Positions 41,079 to 51,422 of a stretch of DNA of 64,000 nt are shown here, one piece after another. The notes below the pieces were generated by a model. The model saw only the letters and a list, made by a program, of their open reading frames with translations. It made no database searches and had not been told where the DNA came from. The first letter of the stretch is position 1, and each line of letters starts with the position of its first letter. The stretch is from Euglena gracilis (Eukaryota; Euglenida; Euglenophyceae; Euglenales). The DNA lies in NCBI GenBank assembly GCA_039621445.1, contig CP154957.1, forward strand, positions 25,458,938 to 25,522,937, read 5' to 3'. The translations under genes and the position numbers were made by a program.

Positions 41079-41889
41079 AAGGGATCCTCACACGTCCTGA
41101 AAAGGAAATTCACGGAAATTCACGGAGGATCACGGAAATGGGCGGAAGGCCATTTTCACGGAAATCACGGAAATTCACGGATGAGGAGGAGGGTTCGGAA
41201 AAAATTTTTGGTCTTTTGAATGTGTTTTGTTTGTGCAGACACATTTTGATGGGATGTTTTGCTTATTCTCTGCCTTTCCAAACAGACAATGTCGTCAAAT
41301 TCATTTTTTTGTAATTTTTCTTCCTAGCCAGGACACCCCGCTGAAGCAGTTGGATTTTTGGGAGTCGGTGAAGAACCAAAACCTCACCCAGACAATCACA
41401 GATGATTTTGTGGCCGTTTTCCTCCATTCTGATCTCCCGGTCACAAAATTGGACCTCGAAAGCATCAGAGGTGTTCTCCAAAAATACACACAAGTTGAGG
41501 GCGTCTGGGTTTTATGACCTTCCACCTTCCCGCCCAGGCTGCATGCGGAAGGGTCAATCGCTATATCGGTCTGCTGACAGGGTTTTGGCAACCCATTTAA
41601 CCCATTTAGTGGCAATCAAGAAAAAAATTCAAGGACAAAAGGTTGTTTTTTCCCCTCCTGTACGTTTTTTATTTTCATGTACAGGTGTGAATAGGAACTG
41701 GGGGATCTCCAGGACTATATTATGGAGAAACGATCTGCTTCCACAACCGCCCAAATATGGTTCCAGTGCAGAATGGAATGTGGCCTTTGACCTTTTCCGG
41801 AAACAGGAAATTCACGGAAAATCACGGAAAATCACGGAAAATCACAGATACATTTTGGCCTCGGCCAGCACGGACGTGTGAGGATCCCT
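41079..41889. mobile_element. Inverted-repeat transposon, 18-bp perfect ends, 8-bp target duplication
   Basis: AGGGATCCTCACACGTCC (41080-41097) is exactly inverted at 41872-41889. GCTGTGTT lies immediately outside on both sides (41071-41078 and 41890-41897). Subterminal CACGGAAATTCACGGA repeats occur in the same orientation at 41107-41180 and 41808-41846. It contains an exon-like frame at 41332-41493. No transposase is evident. Confidence 0.85.
41332..41493 (+). CDS. Exon-like frame inside a transposon
   Basis: Acceptor TTCTTCCTAGCCAG, 54 codons in phase 0 (DTPLKQLDFWESVKNQNLTQ, TITDDFVAVFLHSDLPVTKL, DLESIRGVLQKYTQ), then a GTTGAG donor. Phase 0 matches the VPS9 exons upstream, so it could be spliced into that gene. 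Alternatively it is part of the transposon's own lost protein or a captured host exon. No family recognised. Confidence 0.42.
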
Positions 41890-42204
41890 GCTGTGTTGTG
41901 TGTTGGCGTGCATGTTTTCACACTCAGACAAGCTCTGAAGCAAACACACTCACATATTGTATCTTTGTGTTTGTGCACAATTTTCAACGTTTTCGAAAAT
42001 CTATTTTTTAAAATTCAACCTCAAAAATGTGTGCATTTTCATTTTGTTGCATTTATTTTTGCATTCTTATTTTCTGCCTCCACCGCATTTTGGTTTAGTT
42101 TCACCCTGTTTTCCCAGCCCGGTGCATCCTAGGTCAGCTTAGGAGCAATGCCAAAATAAAAAACGGTACGACGCCACGAACAACAAATTTCCAGAGATTG
42201 AGAT

Positions 42205-42495
42205 CAGTGCCTACCCCACGGGGGGGGGGTGCTAGGGGCAGGCACCCCATAGCACCCGATCCGACCCCCCCCCCCCGGGGGGGTAGGGTTTCGGGGGGTG
42301 CCTGCCCCTAGCAGGCACCCCCCTCCGACCCCGGCGCCGAAGGCGCCGGGGGCCCGAAAATGGCCATTTTCAATGAAAATTTTCTGGGTCCGGCCCGGAC
42401 CCCTATCCCCCCTGGGGAGGGGTGTGCCTGCTAGGGGCAGGCACCCTATAGCACCCACCCCCCCCCCTCCCCCCCCGGTTGGTAAGCACAAGCAT
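42205..42495. mobile_element. GGTGCCTGCCCC palindromic element, 9-bp target duplication
   Basis: GATTGAGAT is exact on both sides (42196-42204 and 42496-42504). The interior matches 14910-15180 closely, with an added GGCGCCGAAGGCGCC palindrome. Confidence 0.85.
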
Positions 42496-42504
42496 GATTG
42501 AGAT

Positions 42505-43340
42505 TGATTGAACCTGCCCCCCCGTGATAGAACCGCGGGGCCGCTACAAGCGTAGGGTCCAAATAAAAGTGCACCCCCTCACTGCCGAAGGCGGCACACC
42601 ACTACAGGAGCACCCCCCATTTTGATGGTAATTCTGAAGAAAATCAACAAAAATCGAATAGGGAGGGTCCAAATCGAACGAACGCACCCCAGTGTTTTGG
42701 AGGTAGGTGGCGGTCTGCTACAGGCGCACCAGCGCTTCAATTGGCGAGGGGGGTTTAACAGGCAGGGATTGAGCCAGAGAGCAAAAACACAAGTCAACTC
42801 ATAACCAAGTTCCATTTTGTGAATGTGTGCCTTATTTTTATTATTGAACGTTCTTATTTCATTCTGTATTTCATTTTGTTCTTGTGCAAAACCAAAAAAA
42901 AAATGCAGTTCTGGCTGAGATGAAGGGATGTCCTCCAGAACACATGACTCATCCGACTCCAGTGAGGCTATTCAGCAGCTTTCTCCGCATTTTACGACCT
43001 CTCAGGTGCTTCCCCCATTCTCAGGTGCCACCCATTAAGCCCTTTTTGATGGGTCGCTTGTCTCTGATCAATGACATGTGGTTAATTCGATGATGAATTC
43101 CGTCAATTCAAAGGGGGGGGATGCACATTTTTAAGGATATGGTGACGCCTTTGGGAAGATGTTTTTTTTCGGAAAGTAAGCTTGCTTTTTTTTGTGTGCA
43201 AGAAAATTCTTTGGTGCTGAAGTGGCCACGTAAATTTTAATCAAGACGATAATGGGTGGGAGGATCGCATGACACATGACTGCGCGAGTAATAATTGTAC
43301 TCATTGGAGAAGAAATTGTGCCTCTCAGAATTTGTTGATA
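42505..43340. other. No gene recognised; one weak exon-like stretch
   Basis: About 42922-43014 (plus) can encode MSSRTHDSSDSSEAIQQLSP-HFTTSQ before a GTGCTT site. I cannot support it further. Confidence 0.25.
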
Positions 43341-43349
43341 ATGAAAGGC

Positions 43350-43391
43350 GGTGTTTTTGGGTGTTCGGGATTCCGAACACCCAAAAACACC
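43350..43391. repeat. Perfect hairpin, 19-bp stem and 4-nt loop
   Basis: GGTGTTTTTGGGTGTTCGG (43350-43368), loop GATT, then the exact reverse complement (43373-43391). It is free of the long G/C runs of the other palindromes. Could be a small hairpin RNA source or a palindrome left by a mobile element. Confidence 0.75.
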
Positions 43392-44387
43392 AACCCAGTT
43401 TGGTGCATATACAGGGGGGATTAATGTCCGCATTTTTTCCGCAATTTCCACAATTTTCCGCAATTTTTCGAATATTTTCCGCATGAACCTGAAATGGAAG
43501 GCGAAATGAGTTCTGGCCATTTCTTGAACGTTTCAGAAGGGCACCCAGGTGTTTCTTTGCTGTTTTGTTACAAATTTGCCAAAATCTGCCAAATTTTACA
43601 AAATTTCCCCAATTTCTACTGGGAAATAATTCCGATTTATAGAATTTCCACATCCTGGACCAGATTTTACCCGAAATTTCATATTTTAGAATCAGAATGT
43701 TCCCAAAATTACAAAAAAAAACCATTTTCGGACCTTTTTGTTGTGAGAAAAAAATGTGAATAACGGGTCAAAATTTATATTTGTGCTGAAAATCACGAAA
43801 ATTTTCCAAGTCGTCTCCAGCAGAAGTGCATTAATTCCCAAAACTGCAACGTCCACAATTTTTTTTTGCAATTTCTGCAGTTTTTCTGATATCAATCCCC
43901 ACCCTTGCATGTGGCCGTTTTGCTGAGTTTTGGGCGCCGCCACTGTGCAGCCCTGACCCCCTTGTCACATTTTGCTTGTTCTGTTCCCATTTGCGCTCAC
44001 AATATTTACAGCATTTTTTTTCATAATTTTGTCTGTTTGCATTTTCCCCCCTTTTTTGATGCTTCTGAAGCAGGTTTCTGTCCCATTTTGGGTTTTCCTG
44101 CATTTTTCCCCCCTCCGGTATCCAATGTCTCGCAGGAAAGAGATGTTGGTCGTATTGTCAAGCCGGGTATTAAAAAGTTTGGCCAACAAAACCAGATTGG
44201 GGGACTGCTGTCCAATTTGCTTTCGAAGAACCAGCGCCAATGACTGCACTGACAAAATCGAGTTTTGCCATCTTGTTCGTAATTTGCCAGGGCTGCATTT
44301 TTTCCCCATCTTTTCAAGGAGTGACCGAGTGATCAAAGGTCCTGTTTGGCTGAGAAAACATGAAACACGGACAAGGACCATGCTTGT
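43392..44387. other. No gene recognised
   Basis: A/T-rich sequence with CCGCAATTTTCC repeats at 43435-43480. A 210-codon plus frame near 43972-44604 has no recognisable content. Confidence 0.35.
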
Positions 44388-44642
44388 GCTTACCGACCGG
44401 GGGGTGCCTGCCCCTAGCAGGCACACCCCGGGGGGAGGGGGGGTGGGGGTCCGGGGGGGGCCAAGAAAAAAAATATTTTTTTTCATTGAAAATGACCCCA
44501 TAGCACCCGATCCGGGGGGGTTGGGTTTTGGGGGGTGCCTGCTAGGGGCAGGCACCCCCTTTCAACCCTGGCGCCGGGGGCCCGGAAAAGGCGCCTGCCC
44601 CTAGCACCCCCCCCGTGGGGTAGGCACCCGACTAAGCACAAG
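44388..44642. mobile_element. GGTGCCTGCCCC palindromic element, inverse orientation
   Basis: Ends GCTTGTGCTTA (from 44388) and TAAGCACAAGC (about 44632-44642) are an exact 11-bp inverted repeat. The interior matches 42205-42495 inverted. No target duplication found. Confidence 0.75.
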
Positions 44643-44723
44643 CCCACCGTCGTAAAAGGCCCTCCCTTTGTACAGCGCCGATGAAGTACCTTGCCTTTTT
44701 GCTATTTTGTCTGCTATGGCCTT

Positions 44724-44803
44724 TCGCACTCCCTCGAGGAAAACCGAGAAGGGAGGAGGCAACACCGAGGGCGGAGCACAAAACATTGCGAGGCCATGCT
44801 CGT
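44724..44803. mobile_element. Solo DIRS left-end fragment
   Basis: TCGCACTCCCTCGAGGAAAA...ACACCGAGGGCGGAGCACAA...GAGGCCATGC repeats the left end of copy C, which starts directly after it. Confidence 0.7.
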
Positions 44804-47800
44804 CTCACTCCCTCGAGGAAAACCGGTAAGGGAGGAAGGGTCACCGAGGGCGAAGCACAAAGACCTTTGGGGGCCATGCTTTTCTGGCCGGCCGGCGGTG
44901 TTGCAGATTGTTTTTGGGTTAGGAGGTCCCGCGTAGTGCCGCCTCGCCGGGTATGGCTGACGATGCTGCTCCGACTTGTCGACGTGACTTCTTGCCCCTG
45001 GGTGGGGGGCGTTTGCACCCCAGGGCGGGCCCCCATTTTCTGACCGCGGGCACTTCAAAGACAAAATTTCTTTTACAAGTGGGGGGGTCGGGCTCACAAG
45101 GTCTTTGTGCTTCACCCTCGGTGTCCCTTCGTCCCTTTCCCGTTTGCCTCGAGGGAGTACGAGACACCTCGGGCTCCGCACTTTGCCCTTTTGAGGCCTG
45201 ATAGTGCACTGAAAATCGGGGGCCGAGGCATTTTCTACGGCACCTTGGGCACCAAGTCTTTGATAGTGGGCTACGAAAGCCTCCGCCCCCCTCCACTGGC
45301 CAATCTCAAAAACTTCTTGGGCAGAAAGGCCCAATTTTTTGAGTAAACCAACTCCTGCCCCTCTGGTGGAGCGGGCCCCCCACACCTGGGGGGACACCCC
45401 ATGCTTGGCCAAAAAATTCTTTTGTGATATAGGCAACGGTGCCTGCAATTATGGCCTGAATGGGAGCTTCAATGAAATCAGAAGGGTGCCCCCAGATCTG
45501 ACGAATGAACGTTTGGCAGCCACGTGAGACATCATTAAATGAATGGGGCTTATTTGTGGACATTGGGGAATGGACACCACCCTCTCCCACTCCTGAAACT
45601 TCTGGCCTTCACGCTTAATTTTTATGTTGGGTGCGCTACCCAACACACTGGTGGTTCGTTTGGCTTTTGCCAAGTCAGAGGACCTGTATAAATGGAGGAT
45701 TCGTGAGCAAAAAAAAGGTGTGTACGCCAGCCCCAGGAAAATTGGGAGGGGATACCAAAATGCCCCGTGCTTCTCCAGATTTTGCTTCCAAAGCCTCTTG
45801 TAAGGGGTCAACATGGTGTGGAACCTTAGCTGACCAAACCCAGGAATTAAAAGCATAGCACTGTATGCATTACGAGCTGGTGCCTTGGAAAATTGGAATA
45901 ATTGTATTAAAGCGTCAGCCACTGGGTCTGTGGTGGCTTCGGGGGGAGCACCCCCTTTTGCTCCAAAATTACCCACCGAAGTGCAAAAGCCCTCTGAAAA
46001 CGTTTTAAATAGGGGTTTCTCCCCAGGAAATCGTCAATAGTTTTAACCTGAATTTCATTCCCCTCCAATACTTGCCTGAGCGAATTATGCAAAGCAGGGG
46101 CACCTGGGGGGTGGCATTTGTTCCCCCTGCAATTGGTGAACATACCCATGTAGGGGGTGATTTTCAGGCAGGTGGTCCCTGGAACTTTCATTTCCTATTG
46201 ATTGGGGTCACCAGGTGGCTTAATCCCAGTAGGAGGTGACCATCAAAACTTTGGTCTGCGGAAACATTTTCAACCTGGGCAGAAAAATTTGAATTATTTG
46301 CCAAGGAGGGTTAGCATAAAGATCCCCCATGTTGTCCAGTGGACATTTTAATGCATTTGCTGCTGTGGCCTCCCAGAGGGTCCATCTGGCCACGAAATTG
46401 GGCAGTTTTTTGTTGCCTGGGGAAGCAAATAAAACAGTTTCCAGATGTATGAGATTTTTGGAAATGTCGCCTTAACCATTGAAAAAGTTGGGATTCTAAA
46501 AAGGAATCCCCCCTGTCCATTTCCCATCTGCTTATGGGGTCTGCCAGGCAATCTTTTGAAGGCACCCAGTTGACTTGGACGTTTACTTGGTGCTCTATGC
46601 ACCATTTGAAAAATTGTCTCAGCATTTTGTTGCAGGGGTCCTTTCTGCCCCCCCCCCCTTTGGTCAGGTGACAGCAAATTACCTGGTTGTCTACGGACAA
46701 AGAAGCTGTTTCCCCAGGTTTGATCAAACTGTTCAAAATGCTGATTGCTGCACTGTGAACTTCCAGGAAGGAAAGTTACAAGCGACCCCGAAGAAAGTCA
46801 AAACCACAAAAAAAAGGAGCTGGGAAAAATTGTGAAAAAAGATTACTTGTTGAAAAAGGCAGTTGGCTGCCATTTTGGGTCAAATAAGATGCAACCTAAT
46901 GGCCCTGCCCTTGAGGGGGGGCTGCCCCCTTGTCCTCAACAACCCCTTCTGGGGCATCCTCCTGGGCCTGCCACCGGTGTGGCATATTGAAACCCCCTGC
47001 TGGGGGACAGCCTTTTAGCTTCTGGGGTTTTCCCCCTTCTGATATTCGATGGCACCCAGTGGCCTTGAAATTGTTGGTCTTGAGCACAGTAGCCTTGATA
47101 ATGATTCTGGCCCCACTGGCCCTCTTGATGTTGGCTCCACTGGCCTTCTTGAATCTTTGACCCCCATTGACTTCTCTTTGATCTGGGACGCCATGCCCAT
47201 TGAAAATCTTGGGGGGCCTCTGGGGGCCAATCCTGTACCCTGATAGGGTTTGTGATGAAGAAATGGTTGGGGGTGTTGTGGACCTGTCCTGCCCCTGCAA
47301 CTGGGAATCTGTTTGTGGAATCGGCCTCCCTGGCCTTGGTATTGTTGGCCACCCTGGCCTTTGTTCCATCGGCCGCCATGGCCATTGCTGTTGTGCTTCC
47401 ATGGCCAAGCTTGAACAAGGTATTGGTGTAACTGGGATATGGGCCGCCATGGCCCTGGCCGTAGTGGCATGACAGCTGTCTTGGCTTTGTGTCCTTCGGC
47501 TTTTTCTGACCACTGTCTGCCAAAGTCTGTGGCTGTCACTGGGTGGGTTTTCAGAAAATTTTTCTGGGGGGGATTGGACAGCCACGGATCGCCACGGTTG
47601 CACCGCGCCGCCAGGTCGTCCAGCTGTAGCGGCGGCCAGTTCTTGTTATGCAGCGATGTTCTTCTTCGCGCAGGCAAATGCATTTTTCATTGAAGTCTTG
47701 AGTATGTCAACAAATTCTGATTTAATATTCTCCACGGGCGTCACCTTCCGGGTAATTTGATTGACTTAACTCTTTCAAATTCAAAAATCAAGGTTCTTGA

Positions 47801-47971
47801 AATGAAGTTCCTGTCTTCTGGGTTTTCGAAGGGCAAATTAAGAGTCAGCCAACCCCGGCGAAAAAGGCACTAAGCGGGACCTCCTAACCAAGCGCACAAA
47901 AAACAATCCGAGCAACACCGCGGCGAGCAAGGCATGGCCTCACAAGGGAAAATTGCGGGGCCCGAGGTGTC
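44804..47971 (-). mobile_element. DIRS retrotransposon copy C, rearranged and inactive
   Basis: The minus-strand order is gag-like part (about 47700-46913), RNase H part (46736-46190) and tyrosine recombinase (46190-45300). The reverse transcriptase is missing. 46757-46912 is inverted: it carries the sequence at the RT/RNase H border in plus orientation. In the recombinase the HSTRG motif of copy A is RSTRG here (CGC at 45373-45371), so the catalytic His is lost, and frames are broken. The right end CCCGAGGTGTCC is at 47960-47971. Terminal inverted repeats lie at about 44865-44972 and 47846-47947. Confidence 0.85.
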
Positions 47972-48091
47972 CGTACCTCTGCGGGTAGGCCAGGGAAACA
48001 CGCAGGACGCGGAAGGTCGAGCCGCAATGGCTCTCCAGCCACACCTGGAGGTGGTCCACAACACCACGACGTTCAATGTCGGGGTCAATGG
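47972..48091. other. Short spacer between DIRS copies C and B
   Basis: About 120 bp with no match to the DIRS copies, presumably the original host flank or part of an older element. Confidence 0.5.
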
Positions 48092-49123
48092 GACACCTCG
48101 GGCTCCGCACTTTGCCATTGTGAGGCCATGCCTTGCTCGCCGGCGGTTTGTTGTGTGATTGTTCGCTGCGCTGGGTTAGGTGGTCCCGCTTAGTGCCTTT
48201 TTTCGCCGGAGTTGGCTGATTCTTAACTTGCCCTTCGACACCCAGAAGAAAGGAACAGAGTCAACGAAGGAAGAAGAACCAAGAAAAGAAGTCAATATCA
48301 ATTCAATATCCAGAAGGACACGAACCAGACGAATATCAACTCAAAAGTCAATTATCAAATTTCAAATTTGACTTCAATGAGCAATGCATTTGAGAAGAAA
48401 TTGGAATTTCATGGCCGCGGACGTCTTGGAGCAGAGGCCGCAGCAGCAGCTGGAGAACTTGGAGATGCGGTCGACACGTGGCAAACCGTGGCCGTTCTTC
48501 CCACCCAGACCCCCACCCCAGAAATTTCCCACAAAAACCCCCCCAGTGACGGCCACGGTCCTTGGACCACTGTGGCCAGAAGGCCCAGAAAACAGAAGTC
48601 AGCCCAAGCCCTCAGTGGGCAAAGGATGGGCCATGGAGGCCCAAAATACTTCAGCACTGGACATCCAAAGCCCACAGATCAGGGGCTTTTCCCCCAAGCC
48701 TGAAAGCAATTTGGCCAAAGGCTGGGGAGATGGAATCAAGGCCAAGGAGGTCACCATTACAAGGGCCATGGGGGCCAATTTTACAAGCAAATCCCCTCAG
48801 GAAGGGGCAGAAAAGGTCTGTCAAACCCCCCCAATTCATCTTACACAACAGCCCCTCTCAAGGGGAAAAGGGGGGGCCACAGCAGCCCCCCCAGATTTCC
48901 AGTGGGGTTGGAGGCCAAGAAGCAATCAAGGCCTGGAAGACCAACAGATGGATTATGGAAAAAGATTTATACATGGAGGCCTTGGAGGCCAGCAGGGTGG
49001 ACCCACAGTGGCCACCAAGAAGCTAAAGGGCATCATCCCCAACCAGCAGGGTGGACCCACAGTGGCCACCAAGAAGCTAAGAATGCTGCTGGAGAAATCA
49101 CCCGAGGGACCCACAGAGGCCCT
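48092..49123 (+). mobile_element. DIRS retrotransposon copy B, left part
   Basis: Begins ACACCTCGGGCTCCGCAC, the inverse of copy A's right end, then the terminal repeat to about 48225. Two overlapping frames follow, both conserved in copy A: one with AGELGDAVDTWQTVA and DGHGPWTTVARRPRKQ, the other with QQLENLEMRSTRGKPW. It is interrupted at 49123 by copy A and resumes at 53675. Confidence 0.85.
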
Positions 49124-49189
49124 CTCGTACTCCCTCGAGGAAAACCGACCAGGGAGGAAGGGACACCGAGGGCGAAGCACAAAGACCTT

Positions 49190-49286
49190 GTGAGGCCATG
49201 CCTTGCTCGCCGGCGGTGTTGTTTGGATTGTTTGCTGCGTTGGGTTAGGAGTCCCTGCTTAGTGCCGCCTCGCCGGAGTTGGCTGA
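49190..49286 (+). repeat. DIRS copy A left inverted terminal repeat
   Basis: GTGAGGCCATGCCTTGCTCG to GCCGGAGTTGGCTGA; the first 75 bp or so are identical to the inverse of 53547-53645. The recombinase frame ends inside it at 49245. Confidence 0.88.
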
Positions 49287-51422
49287 CGATGCTGCTCCGA
49301 CTTGGCGACGTGACTTCTTGCCCTTGGGGGGGGTCCCCCCCCTCTCCCCCCCCTGGCCCCCACTCTCTGACCGAGGGCTTTTGAAGACAAATTTTCTTTT
49401 ACGGGTGGGGGGGTCGGGCTCACAAGGTCTTTGTGCTTCGCCCTCGGTGTCCCTTCCTCCCTGGTCGGTTTTCCTCGAGGGAGTACGAGACACCTCGGGC
49501 TCCGCACTTTGCCCTTGTGAGGCCAGATTGTGCACTGAAATTAGGGGGGCCAGGGCATTTTCCAGGGCACCTTGGGCACCCAATCGTTGATAGTGGGCTG
49601 TAAAAGCCTCCACCCCCCTCCACTGGCCAATTTCGCAAACTTCTTGGGCAGAAAGGCCCAATTTTTTCAGTAAACCAACTCCTGCCCCTCTGGTGGAGTG
49701 GGCCCCCCACACCTGGGGAGTCACCCCATGTTTGGCCAAAAAATCTTTTGTGATAGAAGCAACAGTGTCTGCACTTATGGCTCTGAAGGGGGGTTTTAAT
49801 GAAATTAGGAGGGGGCCCCCAGGTCTGACGAATGAACGTGTGGCAGCCACATAACACATCATTAAATGAAATGGGCTTATTTGGGGACATTGGGGTATGG
49901 ACACAACCCTCTCCCACTTGTGAAATTTTTGCCCTTTACGCTTAATTTTGATGTAGGGTGCCCTACCCAACACACTGGTGGTTCGTTTGACTTGTGCCAA
50001 GTCAGAGGATCGATATAAACAGAGAATTCGTGAGCAAAAAATCAGCTGGGTACGCAATGTACAAATATCAGTGGGCATAGGGGTCTTGGCCAGCCCCAGG
50101 AGGATTGGGAGGGGATCCCAAAATGCCCCATACTTCTCCAGATTTTGGTTCCAAAGCCTCTTGTAGGGGGTTAACAGGGTGTGGAATCTCAGTCCACCAA
50201 ACCCAGGAATCAAAAGCATTGCACTGTATGCATTACGGGCTTGGGCCTTTGATAATTGGAATAATTGTATTAAAGCGTCAGCCACTTGGTCAGTGGTGGC
50301 TTCAGGGGGGGGCACCCCCATGTGTTCCAAAATTACCCACAGAAGTGCAAAAGCACTCTGATAACGTTTTAAACTGGGGTTTCTCCCCAGGAAATCTTCA
50401 ATGGTTTTAACCTGAATTTGTTTCCCCTCCAAAATTTGCCTGAGCAAATCATGCAAAGTAGGGGCCACCTGGGGGGTGGCATTTGTTCCCCCCTGCAATT
50501 GGTGAACATACCCCTGTAGGGGGTGATTTTCAGGCAGGGGGTCCCTGGCACTTTCATTTTTATTAATTGGGGCCACCATGTTGCTGAATCCCAGTAGGGG
50601 GTGACCATCAAAACTTTGGTCTGGGGAAACATTTTCAACCTGGGCAGAAATTTTTGGATTATTGACCAGGGGGGGTTTGCATAAAGATCCCCCATGTTGT
50701 CCAGTGGACATTGTAGTGCATTTACTGCTGTGGCCTCCCAATGGGGCCACATGGCCACAAAATTGGGCAGTTTTTTGTTGCCTGGGGAGGCAAATAAATC
50801 TGTTTCCAGATTTATGAAATTTTGGAATTGCTGTCTCAACCATTGAAAAAGTTGGGGGTCTAAAGAATAATCCCCCCTGTCCATTTCCCATCTGCTTATG
50901 GGGTCTGCTAGGCATTCCTTTGAAGGCACCCAGTTGACTTGGAGGTTTACTTGGTGCTCCATGCACCATTTGAAAAATGGTCTTAGCATTTTGTTGAAGG
51001 GGTCTTTTCTGCCCCCACCTTTTGTTAGGTAATAGTAGATTAACTGGTTGTCCACAGACAAAGAAACTGTTTCTCCAGGTTTGCTCAAACTTTTCACAGT
51101 GTTTATAGCTGCACTGAGCTCCTTTACATTGATGTGTAAAATGGAGTCTTTTCTCCAAAATTCCTGCACAATTTCTCCTGTGTGGATGTCCAGCCCCCCC
51201 CAGGCATGGGTGCTGCTGTCTGAGTGCAACTCTCTGGTTGCATTTTGGGTGAAGGGTCTGCCCCCCCAGGTGTCCAATAGAGTTTTTATTTCCCTTAATT
51301 GGGCCTTGATTTCCTGGGAAATGGGGTGTTTTGAGTCCCAGGGGGCTGTGGACTTTGCCACCAAAAAATTTGCCAGGGTGTCTGTAAAAGCCCTTAAAAA
51401 GGGCAGGGCCATTAGATTGCAT
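49245..51422 (-). CDS. Tyrosine recombinase of DIRS copy A
   Basis: 725-codon frame; the first 310 residues or so overlap the RNase H frame and are probably not translated. The recombinase spans about residues 318-615 (50471-49578). Catalytic residues are in place: Arg471 (CLYRSSDL), His575 and Arg578 (HSTRGAGVG), Trp601 in the second His position, and nucleophile Tyr611 (AHYQRL, codon 49592-49590). It would cut and join the circular DNA form at a new site. A lysine/arginine-rich tail (PTRKRKFVF, PPKGKKSRRQ) may localise it to the nucleus. No frame break is seen in the domain, in contrast to copy C. Confidence 0.9.
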   Translation of the reverse strand: MQSNGPALFKGFYRHPGKFFGGKVHSPLGLKTPHFPGNQGPIKGNKNSIGHLGGQTLHPKCNQRVALRQQHPCLGGAGHPHRRNCAGILEKRLHFTHQCKGAQCSYKHCEKFEQTWRNSFFVCGQPVNLLLPNKRWGQKRPLQQNAKTIFQMVHGAPSKPPSQLGAFKGMPSRPHKQMGNGQGGLFFRPPTFSMVETAIPKFHKSGNRFICLPRQQKTAQFCGHVAPLGGHSSKCTTMSTGQHGGSLCKPPLVNNPKISAQVENVSPDQSFDGHPLLGFSNMVAPINKNESARDPLPENHPLQGYVHQLQGGTNATPQVAPTLHDLLRQILEGKQIQVKTIEDFLGRNPSLKRYQSAFALLWVILEHMGVPPPEATTDQVADALIQLFQLSKAQARNAYSAMLLIPGFGGLRFHTLLTPYKRLWNQNLEKYGAFWDPLPILLGLAKTPMPTDICTLRTQLIFCSRILCLYRSSDLAQVKRTTSVLGRAPYIKIKRKGQKFHKWERVVSIPQCPQISPFHLMMCYVAATRSFVRPGGPLLISLKPPFRAISADTVASITKDFLAKHGVTPQVWGAHSTRGAGVGLLKKLGLSAQEVCEIGQWRGVEAFTAHYQRLGAQGALENALAPLISVHNLASQGQSAEPEVSRTPSRKTDQGGRDTEGEAQRPCEPDPPTRKRKFVFKSPRSESGGQGGERGGTPPKGKKSRRQVGAASSANSGEAALSRDS
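49420..49525. promoter_or_regulatory. DIRS internal complementary region
   Basis: Complement of left plus right element ends with a 2-base overlap, inside the 3' part of the recombinase frame. It serves in DIRS replication as template to complete the circle. Exact identity with both ends suggests recent activity. Confidence 0.85.
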
